Below are positions 11,418 to 20,969 of a DNA stretch of 64,000 nucleotides, piece by piece (position 1 is the first letter of the stretch; each line of letters begins with the position of its first letter). The DNA lies in contig CM053026.1 of the NCBI GenBank assembly GCA_028564925.1, forward strand, positions 131,724,150 through 131,788,149. The letters run 5' to 3'. The position numbers and the translations under genes are program-made. The stretch comes from Lithobates sylvaticus. Its lineage: Eukaryota; Chordata; Amphibia; Anura; Ranidae. The notes below the pieces were generated by a model that saw nothing but the letters and a program-made list of their open reading frames with translations, ran no database searches and had not been told where the DNA came from.

Positions 11418-12624
11418 CAGTATCTCACAAAAGTGAGTACAACCCTCACATTTTTGTAAATATTTAATTATATCTTTTCATGTGACAACACTGAAGAAAT
11501 TACACTTTTCTGCAAAGTAAAGTAGTGAGTGTACAGCTTGTATAACAGTGTCAATTTGCTGTCCCCTCAAAATAACTCAACACACAGTCATTAATGTCTA
11601 AACCTCTGACAACAAAAGTGAGTACACCCCTAGGTGAAAACGTCCAAATTGGGCCCAAAGTGTCAATATTTTGTGTGGCCGCCATTATTTTCCAGCACTG
11701 CCTTAACCCTCTTGGGCGTGGAGTTCACCAGAGCTTTGTACTCCTGCCGCCACACATACCATCTGAACCGAATAAGTTTATCTTGGTCTCATCAGACCAC
11801 AGGACATGGTTCCAGTAATCCATGTCCTTAGTCTGCTTGTCTTCAGCAAACTGTTTGCAGGCTTTCTTGTGCATCATCTTTAGAAGGGGCTTACTTCTGG
11901 GATGACAGCCTGCAGACCAGTTTGATGCAGTGTGCCGCGTATGGTCTGTGCACTGACAGGCTGACCCCCACCCCTTCAACCTCTGCAGCAATGCTGGCAG
12001 CACTCATACATCTATTTCCCAAAGGCAACCTCTGGATAGGGCGCTGAACACGTACACTCAACTTCTTTGGTCGACCATGGCGAGGCCTGTTCTGAGTGGA
12101 ACCTGTCCTGTTAAACCGCTGTATGGTCTTGGCCACCGTGCTACAGCTCAGTTTCAGGGTCTTGGCAATGTTCTCATAGCCTATGCCAACTTTACGTAGA
12201 GCAACAATTCTTTTTTTCAGATCCTTGGAGAGTTATTTCCCATGAGGTGCCAGGCTGAACTTCCAGTGACCAGTATGAGAGAGTGAGAGTGATAACACCA
12301 AATTTAACACACCTGCTCCCCATTCACACCTGAGACCTTGTCACAGTAACGAGTCACATGACACCATGGAGGGAAAATGGCTAATTGGGCCCAATTTGGA
12401 CATTTTAACTTGTGGGGTGTACTCACTTTTGTTGCCAGCAGTTTAGACAATAATGGCTGCGTGTTGAGTTATTTTGAGGGGACAGCAAATTTACACTGTT
12501 CTACAAGCTGTACACTCACTACTTTACATTGTAGCAAAGCGTAATTTCTTCAGTGTTGTCACATGAAAATATATAATAAAATATTTACAAAAATGTGAAG
12601 GGTGTACTCACTTTTGTGAGATAC

Positions 12625-12626
<2 letters not shown>
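11418..12626 (-). mobile_element. Tc1-like transposon, internally deleted, with ~230-bp inverted repeats
   Basis: Both ends begin CAGTATCTCACAAAAGTGAG and stay similar for about 230 bp (11,418-11,651 and about 12,390-12,626). Inside each arm the word ACAAAAGTGAGTACACCCC recurs, giving the IR/DR layout of Tc1 elements with two transposase sites per end. The element is about 1.2 kb instead of the usual 1.6 kb because part of the transposase gene is missing. It sits inside a TG/TA microsatellite, consistent with TA targeting. Confidence 0.92.
11725..12245 (-). pseudogene. Tc1 transposase, N-terminal half only
   Basis: Read on the minus strand, the region starts near 12,245 (MAPHG-like start lost, KLSKDLKKRIVAL-type helix-turn-helix region). 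It continues through the second DNA-binding helix (KTIQRFNRTGSTQNRPRHGR, 12,136 downwards) to the first catalytic aspartate in VLWSDETKINLFGSDG near 11,760. The frame changes between 11,891 and 12,003. The parts holding the second aspartate and the final acidic residue are deleted, so it is not a working transposase. It would normally bind the inverted repeats and cut and paste the element. Confidence 0.85.

Positions 12627-12687
<61 letters not shown>
12627..12687. repeat. (TG)(TA)n microsatellite
   Basis: About 50 bases of TA repeats follow the right Tc1 end. Confidence 0.95.
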
Positions 12688-12691
<4 letters not shown>

Positions 12692-12968
12692 ATTACACAC
12701 AAGTCTACACACTTAAGCCCCGGACCATTTGGTGGACCAAACCACCTTTTGCGATTCCATACGGTGTCGCTTTAACTGACAATTGCACGGTCGTGCGACG
12801 TGGCTCCCAAACAAAATTGACGTCCTTTTTTCCCACAAATAGAGCTTTCTTTTGGTGGTATTTGATCACCTCTCCAGTTATTATTTTTTGCGCTATAAAC
12901 AAAAAAAGAGCGACAGTTTTTTAAAAAACTCAATATTTTTTACTATAATAAATATCCCCAAAAATTAC

Positions 12969-13716
12969 CGTATTAATCAGCGTATAACACGCACTTTTTC
13001 CCCCTTAAAATCGGGGGAAAGTCGTGGGTGCGTGTTATACGCCGATACCCCAAAAAAAAGTGCCCAAAACATTAAAACAGCGCCGAAAAACAGCGGCCAC
13101 CGCCGAAAAAAAACGAGCGCCGGCGAAAAAGACCGATCTGTCTGTTCCGCTCTGCTCGCAGTCCCGCCTCCCTGCGCTTGCTTCCGAAACAGCAGGGAGG
13201 CAGGACTGCGAGCAGAGCCGAACAGACGGCTCGGGCTTTTCCGGCTCCACTCGCAGTCCCGCCTCCCTGCGTTTGCTTCCGAAACAGCAGGGAGGCGGGA
13301 CTGAGAGCAGGAGCCAAACAGACGGCTCGGGCTTTTCCGCCGACGCTCGCTCTTTTTCGGCCGCGCGGTCTTTCTAGGTGGCCATTTTAAATGTGCAAAA
13401 GATGGAAATGACGCTGGCAAGCTGCAACTGACAAGCTGCAGATCACACTGGGCAAGCTGCAGATCACACTGGGCAAGCTGCAGATCACACTGGGCAAAGC
13501 TGCAAATGACACTGGGCAAGCTGCAAATGACACTGACAAGCTGCAAATCACACTGGGCAAAGCTGCAAATGACGCTGGGCAAGCTGCAAATGACGCTTAA
13601 ATGTAAGTGTTTTTTTTCCCTAAACTTCCCTCCTAAAACTTTTTTTCCTTAAAATGCCCTCCTAAACTTGGGATGCGTGTTATACGCCGGTGCGTGTTAT
13701 ACGCCGATAAATACGG
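12969..13716. mobile_element. 748-bp MITE with ~30-bp inverted ends and TA flanks
   Basis: The left end CCGTATTAATCAGCGTATAA pairs with the right end TTATACGCCGATAAATACGG. TA lies on both sides (12,967-12,968 and 13,717-13,718). The element interrupts element B. Its centre holds two copies of a ~108-bp hairpin block (about 13,145-13,345) and a tandem array of a ~21-bp word. The superfamily is not resolved. Confidence 0.75.
13405..13597 (+). repeat. Tandem array of ~20-22-bp GGGCAAGCTGCARATSACRCT
   Basis: About eight imperfect units of GCAAGCTGCA(G/A)ATSAC(A/G)CT lie within the MITE. They create a repetitive minus-strand frame that is not a gene. Confidence 0.85.
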
Positions 13717-14423
13717 TATATAAATTTTTTTTTTCCTCAGTCTAGGCCGATACGTATTCTTCTACATATTTTTGGCAATAAGCTTTTATTGATTGGTTTG
13801 TGCAAAAGTTACAGTGTCTACAAAATAGGGGTTCGTTTTATGGCATTTTTATTATAATTTTTTTTTTTACTAGTAATGGAGGCGATCAGCAATTTTTATC
13901 GTGACTGCGACATTATGGCAGACACGTCGGACAATTTTGACAAATTTTTGGGACCATTGGCATTAATACAGAGATCAGTGCGATTAAAATTGCAATGATT
14001 ACTGTAAAAATGTCACTGGCAGTGAAGGGGTTAAAACTAGGGGGCAGTGAAAGGGTTAATGTGTTCCTAGTTTGTGTTCTAACTTAAGGGGGAGGGGACT
14101 GTGAAGGGAAACTAACAGATCGCTGTTCATACTCTGTATAAACAGACGATCTGTCAGTTCACTCCTCAGAGAACCGGAAACTGTGTGTTTACACACACAG
14201 CTCCGGTTCTCCGTGTGCCCCGAGCGATCGCGGGAGCCTGGCGGTGATCTAGACCGCCGGGCACTCGCATTGGCTCGGGGAGCGAGCGGGGGGCACGCAC
14301 GCATGTGCCTCCGGCGGCGCCCCTAGTGGCTGTTTATGGTACTGATGTACCATAATGGCGATTCGCACAGCCGAGCCATGTTGCCGCAGTACAACTGCGG
14401 CGGCTGGTCGGCATGCGGTTAAA

Positions 14424-14600
14424 ATGTCAGGTTTCTGTGATGTAAAAAAATCGGACAAAGATAAATCATTTCAGAACTTTTTCCACCTTTAATGCGAAAT
14501 ATAAACTGTAAAACTCAGTTGAACAACAAACTTAAATCCTTTAGGTGAAGGGAAGTAAAAATAAAAAATAAAATAATATGGTTGCATATTATCGTTGCAT
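14424..14600 (+). mobile_element. Tc1-like end fragment
   Basis: TTTCAGAACTTTTTCCACC and TTAAATCCTTTAGGTG resemble the terminal region of a frog Tc1 family, from memory. No transposase is attached. Repeated at 23,283-23,459. Confidence 0.4.
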
Positions 14601-15235
14601 ATAATTTTGCGCAAAACAAACAGTAAAGTGAATAAGTGCAGTGGTAGCTAGTGACCAGCAGGTGGCACTAATAAACGATAATACATCTGGAAGTACTAAT
14701 ATTCCATAAGTGATCTTGAAATAAATAATAAGATCAATAAAAAGTGACTAGTCAGATGAAATAAAATTAAAAGGAATAGAGTCAAATGTAAACAATAGTG
14801 ACAGTTGTCTAATATTGAAAGTACCCAGTGCATAAAAATGGGTGACATTTGATGTGAAAGTGCAACGATCACGTGGATAAAAATATTAAGATAAAGAATC
14901 AAGTAATAAAAACTCAATAATATCTTGAATGGCGATGAAATAAATAAATGTGAGATGATCCCAGAATAAATAGATGAATAATAAATAACAAATAGTCCAC
15001 ATAAATAAACAAGCAAATGGATAAGTCTTTGATATTCAAGTGGCGTAAATAAAAATCTACACTGAATTAATCAGGCAGCAATATAATAGTCCTCCAATGG
15101 ATGCTCCAGAATATCTCCAAATGTGTCAGAGCGTTTATCTATGCGTTTGACTATGTTGCTGAATAGGACTATGTTCACACTGGTATTCATCTATTTTAAG
15201 TATCCTTTTCTGGTCTCTCAGGACTCTCACCTTAA

Positions 15236-15666
15236 GGCTGGCTTCACACTGGGGCGGTGCGGGGCGGCGACGGTAAAGCAGCGCTATATTTAGCGCTGCT
15301 TTACCATCGTTTTACCCGCGGTATGCGGCCGCTAGCGGGGTGGTTTTAACCCCCGCTAGCGGCCGCAAAAGGGTTAAAAACCTCCGCAAAGCGCCGCTGC
15401 AGCGGCGGTTTGCGGGCGGTATCCCCGCGGTTTCCCATTGATTTCAATGGGAAGGAGCGGTATAGGAGCGGTAAATACACCGCTCCTTCACCGCTCCAAA
15501 GATGCTGCTAGCAGGACTTTTGTTGCGGTCCTGCTAGCGCACCGCTCCAGTGTGAAAGCCCGCCGGCTTTCACACTGGAGTGAATGGGGCCGGTTTTTTC
15601 AGGCGGTATACAGGCGCTATTTTTAGCGCTGTACCGCCTGAAAACCGCCCCAGTGTGAAAGGGGCC
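15236..15666. mobile_element. 431-bp palindromic MITE (TAA target duplication) inside PLE-C
   Basis: The ends GGCTGGCTTCACACTGGGGC and the complement of CCCCAGTGTGAAAGGGGCC pair. TAA flanks at 15,233-15,235 and 15,667-15,669. The interior contains further palindromes (GCTAGCGGGG...CCCCGCTAGC). Same family as 54,492-54,807. PIF/Harbinger type is likely from the 3-bp duplication. Confidence 0.8.
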
Positions 15667-16027
15667 TAAGACTGATTAAAATGCGCCTTTCAGGGGTATC
15701 CCATCTCCCCAATATAAGGGTATCAGAGGTCAGCAGAGCCTAGTGGGTAATCCAGCCAAATCCTTCTCCTTTAAGGGCCCTTGAACCATGGACCTAGAGT
15801 GCTCAGTGTCACTATGTCAAAGTGACATCATACTAGGAAAAGGGAAAGGAGAGAGGGAAGCCTCCACTAGTGTAGTATGTTAGAGTAATAGTAATTTATT
15901 AAATTGGTTAAAAATGGACTCTTACATAGATAAAATGTAAACAGGCATAAGGGGTTAAAAATAAACTTCACCGGGCGTTCTCAGCGCCTTCTCGCGTCCT
16001 TCTCTCTGCTCGTCTGCCTACGGCCAC

Positions 16028-16056
16028 TCCCTACGCGTTATGACATGTCACGTCTC
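16028..16056 (-). ncRNA. Decayed hammerhead-like motif of PLE-C
   Basis: The minus strand reads GACGTGACATGTCATAACGCGTAGGG. Only the GAAACGCGTAG side is near consensus (TAACGCGTAG). Presumed inactive. Confidence 0.3.
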
Positions 16057-16907
16057 TTAATCTGGGGAATCGGATTGGTCAGGCAGTGTTGGTTTATGAC
16101 GTTAAAACCGGAAGTCAGTAGTCGGCCATCTTTGTTGTGGTCGAATGTGTTGTTATTGGCGGCCATGTTTTTGGTGGTAGATGTATTGTTATATAGTGGC
16201 CATTTTCCTGAGGCGGCTTCAACTTTAGTGCACAGTCCTGCGCGCCGCCATTTTGTTGGTTCCATATAACGCTCGTTTTAAATGTTGTTAATGGTGTGTG
16301 TCCGGATTGCGATCACCAATCGAATAAGCCGATTAGATGCGCTGTTTGTCAGTTATAGTAAATAAAGAGGGGAATGTATTTCGGTATTTCCAGCGGAAAA
16401 TAAACTAAATGGGTACCTTAATGATGTTAAATGGGACTATTCGCCGATAGTCGGACATTATGGAATCAATATGGTGTGTGTGTAGACACAACAAACCGAT
16501 ATTTACATGATAATATGTAAATCTACAGTGCAAATAAATAATGCTAGTGTAGAACAATATAAAAAAAATTGTATTTTTAAAAAGTTTTCTCTTGGTGATA
16601 TAGAGACCTACCAATGTTAAAAAGTTTTTCTTTAAAATATTAATAATATGGTAAAAACTGATATATAATAATAAATACTAATATTGAGATAGGATAAGTT
16701 GCGTATAATCCTAATGAAACGAGAAAAGGCCTTGAGATGCCCGGTATACAATACAGCGTATTTACATAATACATGTATGTGGTCAAGTACACAAGACTCA
16801 GGTGTATACAGGTAGTCGTGGCCTTATAATTTTCTAGTTGTTGTGACGTCATAGGGGATACTTAAAGTGCAGTGTTAGTGTCAAGAGATTTTATAGTGTC
16901 ATAGTAA

Positions 16908-16915
<8 letters not shown>

Positions 16916-16951
<36 letters not shown>
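16916..16951. repeat. (TA)n microsatellite in PLE-C
   Basis: The TA run is a few units longer in the duplicate at about 25,778-25,818. Confidence 0.95.
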
Positions 16952-16954
<3 letters not shown>

Positions 16955-16957
16955 AGA

Positions 16958-17593
16958 TTAAAAATTGCTTAAAAAACAGTTGAGGTCGAATTCTACATTC
17001 ATACCTCCTGGTGTGAGTGTCCGCATAGTATGAATCCATTTGGATTCCTTTTGGCTTATCGTCCTTATTTTATGACTGCCTCTCTATGCCTTATTATATT
17101 TTTCAATCCCCCAAAATTGGAGTGTGGAGGGGTCTTGGTTGTGCATTTGTGCAAAATGTCTTAACACATTGCGTTTGGGAAACCCATTTTTGATGTTTTG
17201 CACATGCTCTTCTAATCTAACTTTTAGGGCCCTTTTTGTTCTTCCTATATACTGTAGGTTGCAACTGCACTGTAATACATAGACTACCCCTTCAGTAGGG
17301 CATCCTATAAAGTCTTTTATTTTATAGGATTGGCCTGTGCTAGTGGCAGTAAATTCCGTTCTTTTCTTTTAAAACTTCTGGGCATGTCTGCATGCGTAAC
17401 AGTTACGGTAGGGATAAAATCCCTTTCTTGAGAAAAAAGAGTAAGTGGGTTTAGGTGGTGGTTCAACTACTGATTTCACTATAAGGTCCCTAATTGTAGG
17501 GGCTCTTTTATAGATAATATTCGGTTTCTGAGGTAATACGGTTTTGAGGTCTTTGTTTTTTTTTTTTAGGATGTGCCAGTGTTTTTCGTTTAC
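16958..17593 (-). pseudogene. PLE-C endonuclease remnant (linker plus GIY-YIG)
   Basis: Read on the minus strand from about 17,593, the peptide begins near KHWHIL and continues through LPQKPNIIYKRAPTIRDLI. It reaches a cysteine pair (NCYACRH) and then the GIY-YIG nuclease: GVVYVLQC, LQYIGRTKR, VRLEEH, ending PGGMNVEFDLN before a stop at 16,958. The whole RT part is missing, as expected of a 5'-truncated insertion. There are in-frame stops after ACRHAQKF and after the EKYNKA block. The enzyme would have nicked target DNA for target-primed reverse transcription. Duplicated at 25,825-26,460. Confidence 0.8.
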
Positions 17594-17608
17594 CTAAATT
17601 TATACCTG
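17594..17608 (+). repeat. 15-bp target duplication of PLE-B, left
   Basis: CTAAATTTATACCTG, identical to 49,691-49,705. Confidence 0.85.
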
Positions 17609-18163
17609 ATCATTTCCTTATTGTGCAGAGCTGTGTGTCTTTGAATCATTACATAAAAAAAAGATTATACAATCCCTATTTTTATCACAGTGCAACCAGT
17701 ATATATGAAAAATCTAAAATTAATTATTAAAAATTAAAATTATGAAAAAACTCCTATTCTTGGTGAAGAAACAGTTCATATATCTTAATGTGTGAAACAC
17801 AATCACCGCTGTGTATATCCGTCCTCCTTGGGATCAATAACTTGTGCACACCATCACCAGCCAAATTGCCTGCTCACCTCACAGATTAGTTAAATACTCA
17901 GGAAAAGATCTCTCTTGAATTCCTCCACGTCTTACTATAAAGAACTCATATATTCCCCAGGCTGCACGTTTTTACTGCTACCTTCACTTATTTAACTTCC
18001 AGGAAACACCCTCCTCTCCCTCCTTACAGCTCAGCTCCGCTTTTCTCAGTATGATTATTGACATGTAATACCAAACACAGATGCCATAGTACTCTCTGTT
18101 CGGACTTTTAATAAAAAGCCCCCAATAAAAGGCACACTTACAAGATCCAAAGGTTAAAACAGC

Positions 18164-18165
<2 letters not shown>

Positions 18166-18231
<66 letters not shown>
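18166..18231. repeat. (TA)n microsatellite in PLE-B
   Basis: About 66 bases of TA. The duplicate at 27,036-27,088 is shorter and interrupted. Confidence 0.95.
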
Positions 18232-18235
<4 letters not shown>

Positions 18236-18303
18236 CGCTCGTTCACCACAGGCATGGACTCACGATGACTGCGTGATGTCATGGGCTTGGCTCCTCCCCT
18301 CTA

Positions 18304-18338
18304 AACGCATGTCGCCCTCTCAATGGGCTTCATCAGTA
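18304..18338 (-). ncRNA. Hammerhead-like motif of PLE-B (left pLTR)
   Basis: The minus strand reads CTGATGA, an extra A, the hairpin GCCC-ATTGAGA-GGGC, then GACATGCG in place of GAAACGCG. Stem II is perfect but the last conserved box is altered. Confidence 0.45.
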
Positions 18339-18491
18339 GATAGGGCGGGCCACTTCTCTTGAGCCTTTATATATGCTAATGTTGCCTAGGCAACCCTTCA
18401 GGCGTCACCACAGCCGTCAGAAGTGTCTGTGGACTCCCATTTCCTGTAGACTACGGAAAACAAATTCTTGTACTAGAAAGTGTGTCACCAA

Positions 18492-18574
18492 AAACACCAA
18501 ACACCTACTGCAGATTTTAGAGAACATAAGAATTGACAACTCTCCCTTTTTTTTTCTGGTAACAGCAGACGTGG
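18492..18574 (+). pseudogene. PLE-B reverse transcriptase, part before the PLE-A insertion
   Basis: The plus strand reads KHLLQILENIRIDNSPF, then LVTADV, the start of RT motif A with its catalytic aspartate. The sequence is cut here by PLE-A and resumes at 46,889 as TADVGSLYTIIEH. The upstream part of the ORF is absent because this PLE copy is itself 5'-truncated and joined to an inverted pLTR. Duplicated at 27,348-27,430. Confidence 0.8.
18561..18574 (+). repeat. 14-bp target duplication of PLE-A, left (unit 1)
   Basis: AACAGCAGACGTGG, identical to 46,889-46,902 and to the unit 2 copy at 27,417-27,430. Confidence 0.9.
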
Positions 18575-19300
18575 TGAAAACCAATACACTTGAGTGATCT
18601 GTGTATCTGATTGATAGTAATTGAGATACTAATAACCTAAGAAATGGAGTCTGCACACAGATTCAAAAGGGCATAGGCAAACAGTGATGGTATATTCTCA
18701 GGTTATCGAAACATAAATAACAGATATTCAACTAAAATTGTTAGAATATAAACTGTGAACAATGGTAAATGATATTTATCAAAGTCTTTGTGTGAGATGA
18801 ATAACCAATAGCAATGGGTCAGAGTCCTCTTATGCAGTAGGTTCCACTACACCAATGTGCTCCACTTCTAGTTAAAGTGCCACCACCAGTAAGTAGGCTC
18901 CTTACCAGATATATAGAAAACAAACGCACTCAGATATGAGCTTTAGCACAGGATTCCAAACATCAGGTATAGTTGCCCCTCAGACAGTGTCCTCCAAGGT
19001 GGATATATTCGAACCAGAACTCCAAAGCAGGAGGGAGGGAGAAGCACACTTCCAAACGTCAGGATAAACAGATAAGGCACTCAAAGGTGCATCCAAAGGT
19101 CACCATGTAAATGACAAAGGCAGACCATAGCGTAATATTGTAAAAAACTAGAGAGACTTTATTAAAAACGGATATTACTCACATTCTTGTGAACAGAATA
19201 GGCAGTAAACAATCCAACGATAATTTTAAAAAGAGCGCCGGCCGGCATTCAATCGCACCCTTTCTCCTTGTAACACGAACGTGGTGACGTCACTGCGCGT

Positions 19301-19331
19301 CCTCCCATACGCGTTTCGTCATCAACAGACG
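19301..19331 (-). ncRNA. Hammerhead-like terminal motif of PLE-A without stem II (A1)
   Basis: The minus strand reads GTTGATGA, C, GAAACGCGTATGGG. The two conserved boxes are almost adjacent, leaving no stem II, and the first box has T in place of C. The same sequence is in every PLE-A pLTR here (28,134; 41,139; 45,927). Confidence 0.4.
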
Positions 19332-20029
19332 TTTTCAATGGGAATAGGGCGCGCAGTGAGTCACCACATTATATACTACCAAGCCTCGTTGCGAGAGGCA
19401 AGGAAGCGGCCATTCGACCATCTTAACTGTGGGAAAGGTTGCCCATACACTGGAAAAGAACGGAAAGAATGGAAAAGAAAAATGCTTATGCCCCAATTTT
19501 CATTTAGAACATATAGATTGGGTATATTAACAAAAACATACCCCAGTTGTAAACCAATTGTAGGTGCATATAGCGCCTCTGTGTGGGAAATTTGATATTC
19601 GCAAATGGGATAAAAGGAATACAGTGAAGTTAGAAATAGTGAATGTACATGGCCTATTGAGGTCGAGTGTTCATGTATGTGAATTAGAAAAAAGGAGACC
19701 CGGGCCCCTCAGAAGTGAGGAATTGGGCTCCATTAATGTGAATTGAGAAAAGTAAAAACTAACTAGATGAATATGGTGAATTACTTGAGTGAACCCATAA
19801 TAGGTATGGTGACTTATTACCATGTGAATCGTGAAGGTTCATAACATGGATAGTGATGGACAAGTGAACATAGGGAAGGGAGGGGAAAGAAGAAACAATA
19901 CACCTTACATATTTTAAGGAAAAGAAGGGGGGAGCGCTATCTTCTAATACAATGTGAAAATTAGAAAAAGATGTGACAAAAAATGTGAAAAATGAATAGG
20001 CAAATGAAAATAAAAATAAAAAAGGGAAT

Positions 20030-20440
20030 GACAAAAATGTAAATAGATATGAAAATAAAATAAAAATAAAAATAATAATAATAAGAAATATGTGGATAAA
20101 AATAAAAATAAAAATAAAAATAAAATGAAAATAAATAAAAATAAAAATAAAAATAATAATAAATAATAAAAATAAATAAATATAAAAATAAAATTAAAAT
20201 AAAAAATAAAAATAAAAATAAAAATAAAACTCAAATTAAAAATAAAAAATAAAAAATAAATAAAAATAAAAATAAAAATAAAAATAATAATAAATAAAAA
20301 CAAAAACAAATATAAACAAAAATACAAATAAAAATGAAAATGAAAATATCAGTGAAAAATAAAAGTGACACAAAGAAAATAAAAATAAGAAAATGAAAAA
20401 TGAAAAATGAAAAATAAAAATAAATTTTAAATGATAAATA
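20030..20440. repeat. AAATA-rich low-complexity tract of PLE-A
   Basis: Long AAAATAAAAATAA repeats in the 3' region of PLE-A. Counterparts lie at about 28,860-29,310 and 44,870-45,240 and differ in length by indels. Frames through this tract are meaningless. Confidence 0.9.
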
Positions 20441-20969
20441 AGAAAGTTAAAAAAAAGGAATGGTGATGATAAAATGAAAAATATTATTTTGTAAAAAGGG
20501 GAAGAAGGGGAAGAGGGAGTGTGTGAATGAATAGTAAGTGAAAAAGGGGTGAATGAACCGCAAGGAAAAATAACTGGATAAATTGCATGTCAAATAATGT
20601 GGACGGAAGAGGATCAAAAGATGTGTGTAAAAAGGGGTGATAATATGGTGAAAGAAAAGTAAATATATAAAATTGTGTCATGGAGACACCTATAGGTTAC
20701 ATAATGTAACATAAAGGAGAAAATTTTTTTTTTATATTCTCGCTGGGGGGATGTGGGTTAGTCCCCTCAGGATATATACTCAATTATGGCCCTTCCCTGC
20801 ATGTCGCAACCCAAACATTGATATGGAGAAAGGGAAGTACATAGATTCTATTACAGAATATGTGAGTACAAATATGTCACAGTATGAAATACACAATAAT
20901 TAGAATCATTGACCTTGGCTGATATCAAATTTATGGATAAAAGATATATATCTAAAAGCTAGAATAAAA

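Larger units (their letters stand above)
12713..14422 (+). mobile_element. Element B, copy 2, split by a MITE
   Basis: It starts AAGCCCCGGACCATTTGG, lacking the first few bases, and ends GGCATGCGGTTAA. The landmarks GGTGGTATTTGATCACC (12,853) and GCCGATACGTATTC (13,747) lie on either side of an inserted MITE. The left breakpoint of the large tandem duplication (14,246) falls inside this copy. Confidence 0.75.
14640..17593 (-). mobile_element. PLE-C: old 5'-truncated Penelope-like element
   Basis: A minus-strand PLE remnant. The coding remnant (endonuclease end of the protein) lies at 16,958-17,593. The long 3' untranslated/pLTR part runs leftwards and contains a decayed hammerhead-like block at 16,028-16,056 and a nested MITE (15,236-15,666). 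It stops at its 5' side close to the PLE-B target site. The left end is not sharply defined. Confidence 0.7.
17609..18491 (-). mobile_element. PLE-B inverted terminal part (pLTR), left
   Basis: This segment is the inverted counterpart of about 48,785-49,600, with shared blocks around CTAGTACAAGAATTTGTGTTCC and AATGATTCAAAGACACAC. It points leftwards, while the coding part of PLE-B points right, so PLE-B is head-to-head. Homology stops at GTGTCACCAA (about 18,491). Confidence 0.8.

Noticed and set aside
12977-13582. 201-codon minus-strand frame with repeated CDLQLAQ peptide
   Set aside because: It is a reading of the 21-bp tandem array and hairpin blocks of a MITE; period and composition explain it.
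19944-20327. 127-codon Phe/Ile/Leu-rich frame resembling a membrane protein
   Set aside because: It is the AAATA-rich low-complexity tract read on the opposite strand. The similar frames near 29,065 and 44,919 have the same cause.
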